Source of the DNA: a virus
Length of the DNA: 45,047 nt
IMG/VR virus record: IMGVR_UViG_3300031339_000014
Coordinates: 1-45,047 of that record
Strand: one strand, 5' to 3'
Shown: positions 45,030 to 45,047 of the stretch, one piece after another
Numbering within the stretch: position 1 is the first letter of the stretch
Layout of the letters: each line of letters begins with the position of its first letter
Made by a program: the position numbers and the translations under genes
Notes under the pieces: model-generated
The model's input: only the letters and a program-made list of their open reading frames with translations
Told to the model about the DNA's origin: nothing
Databases searched by the model: none

Positions 45030-45047
45030 CTTCTGAATCTCCTATCA

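Noticed and set aside
1-45047. tRNA genes, CRISPR arrays, insertion sequences, homing endonucleases
   Set aside because: No cloverleaf, no regularly spaced repeats, no transposase and no HNH or GIY-YIG motif was seen in the window.

Overview
This window is part of the genome of a large (jumbo) tailed myovirus-type bacteriophage. It carries a contractile-tail sheath gene and a tube gene, a large terminase, a prohead protease, very large structural proteins, and genes for a phage-type multi-subunit RNA polymerase (beta and beta-prime pieces). The gene order terminase - three structural genes - sheath - tube, and the block protease - beta - N-terminal beta-prime - giant structural protein, resemble (from memory) the phiKZ-like giant phages, whose RNA polymerase is packaged in the virion. 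The host cannot be read from the sequence; Shine-Dalgarno sites are ordinary GGAG/GAGG types. No tRNA, CRISPR array or insertion sequence was seen.

Layout. Positions 1-600 hold the edge of a leftward gene, a terminator and a structured leader with no convincing gene. Positions 598-4289 (+) hold an unknown gene, a dCTP deaminase, and two unknown genes. Positions 4338-11674 (-) hold the large terminase and three large structural genes (545, 856, 308 aa). Positions 11822-14760 (+) hold sheath and tube. Positions 14866-20470 (-) hold small unknown genes, the prohead protease, a 58-aa gene and three more genes. Positions 20497-27418 (-) hold the RNA polymerase beta gene and the N-terminal beta-prime gene. 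Positions 27483-36643 (+) hold a 2361-aa structural protein with a DUF5675-like domain and a 662-aa structural protein. Positions 36679-45029 are mostly (-) small genes, including the separate C-terminal piece of beta (40722-41378) and a RecA-like ATPase.

The main discovery is that the RNA polymerase genes are interrupted by three related, endonuclease-free group I introns (363-395 nt). Read as plain ORFs, beta and beta-prime look broken. Removing the introns at the predicted sites gives in-frame proteins of 1390 aa (beta) and 535 aa (beta-prime N-part). The introns sit in deeply conserved motifs: one splits the catalytic DFDGD loop of beta-prime between D and F, one splits the beta GD|K motif, and one lies in the conserved DDxxR region of beta. 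Production of this polymerase therefore depends on three RNA splicing events.

Other points of interest are a membrane-peptide gene with a strong ribosome binding site overprinted inside the 2361-aa gene, a recurring intergenic element that joins a TATGCYG motif to a GC-rich hairpin, and a second repeated promoter-like motif upstream of leftward genes.
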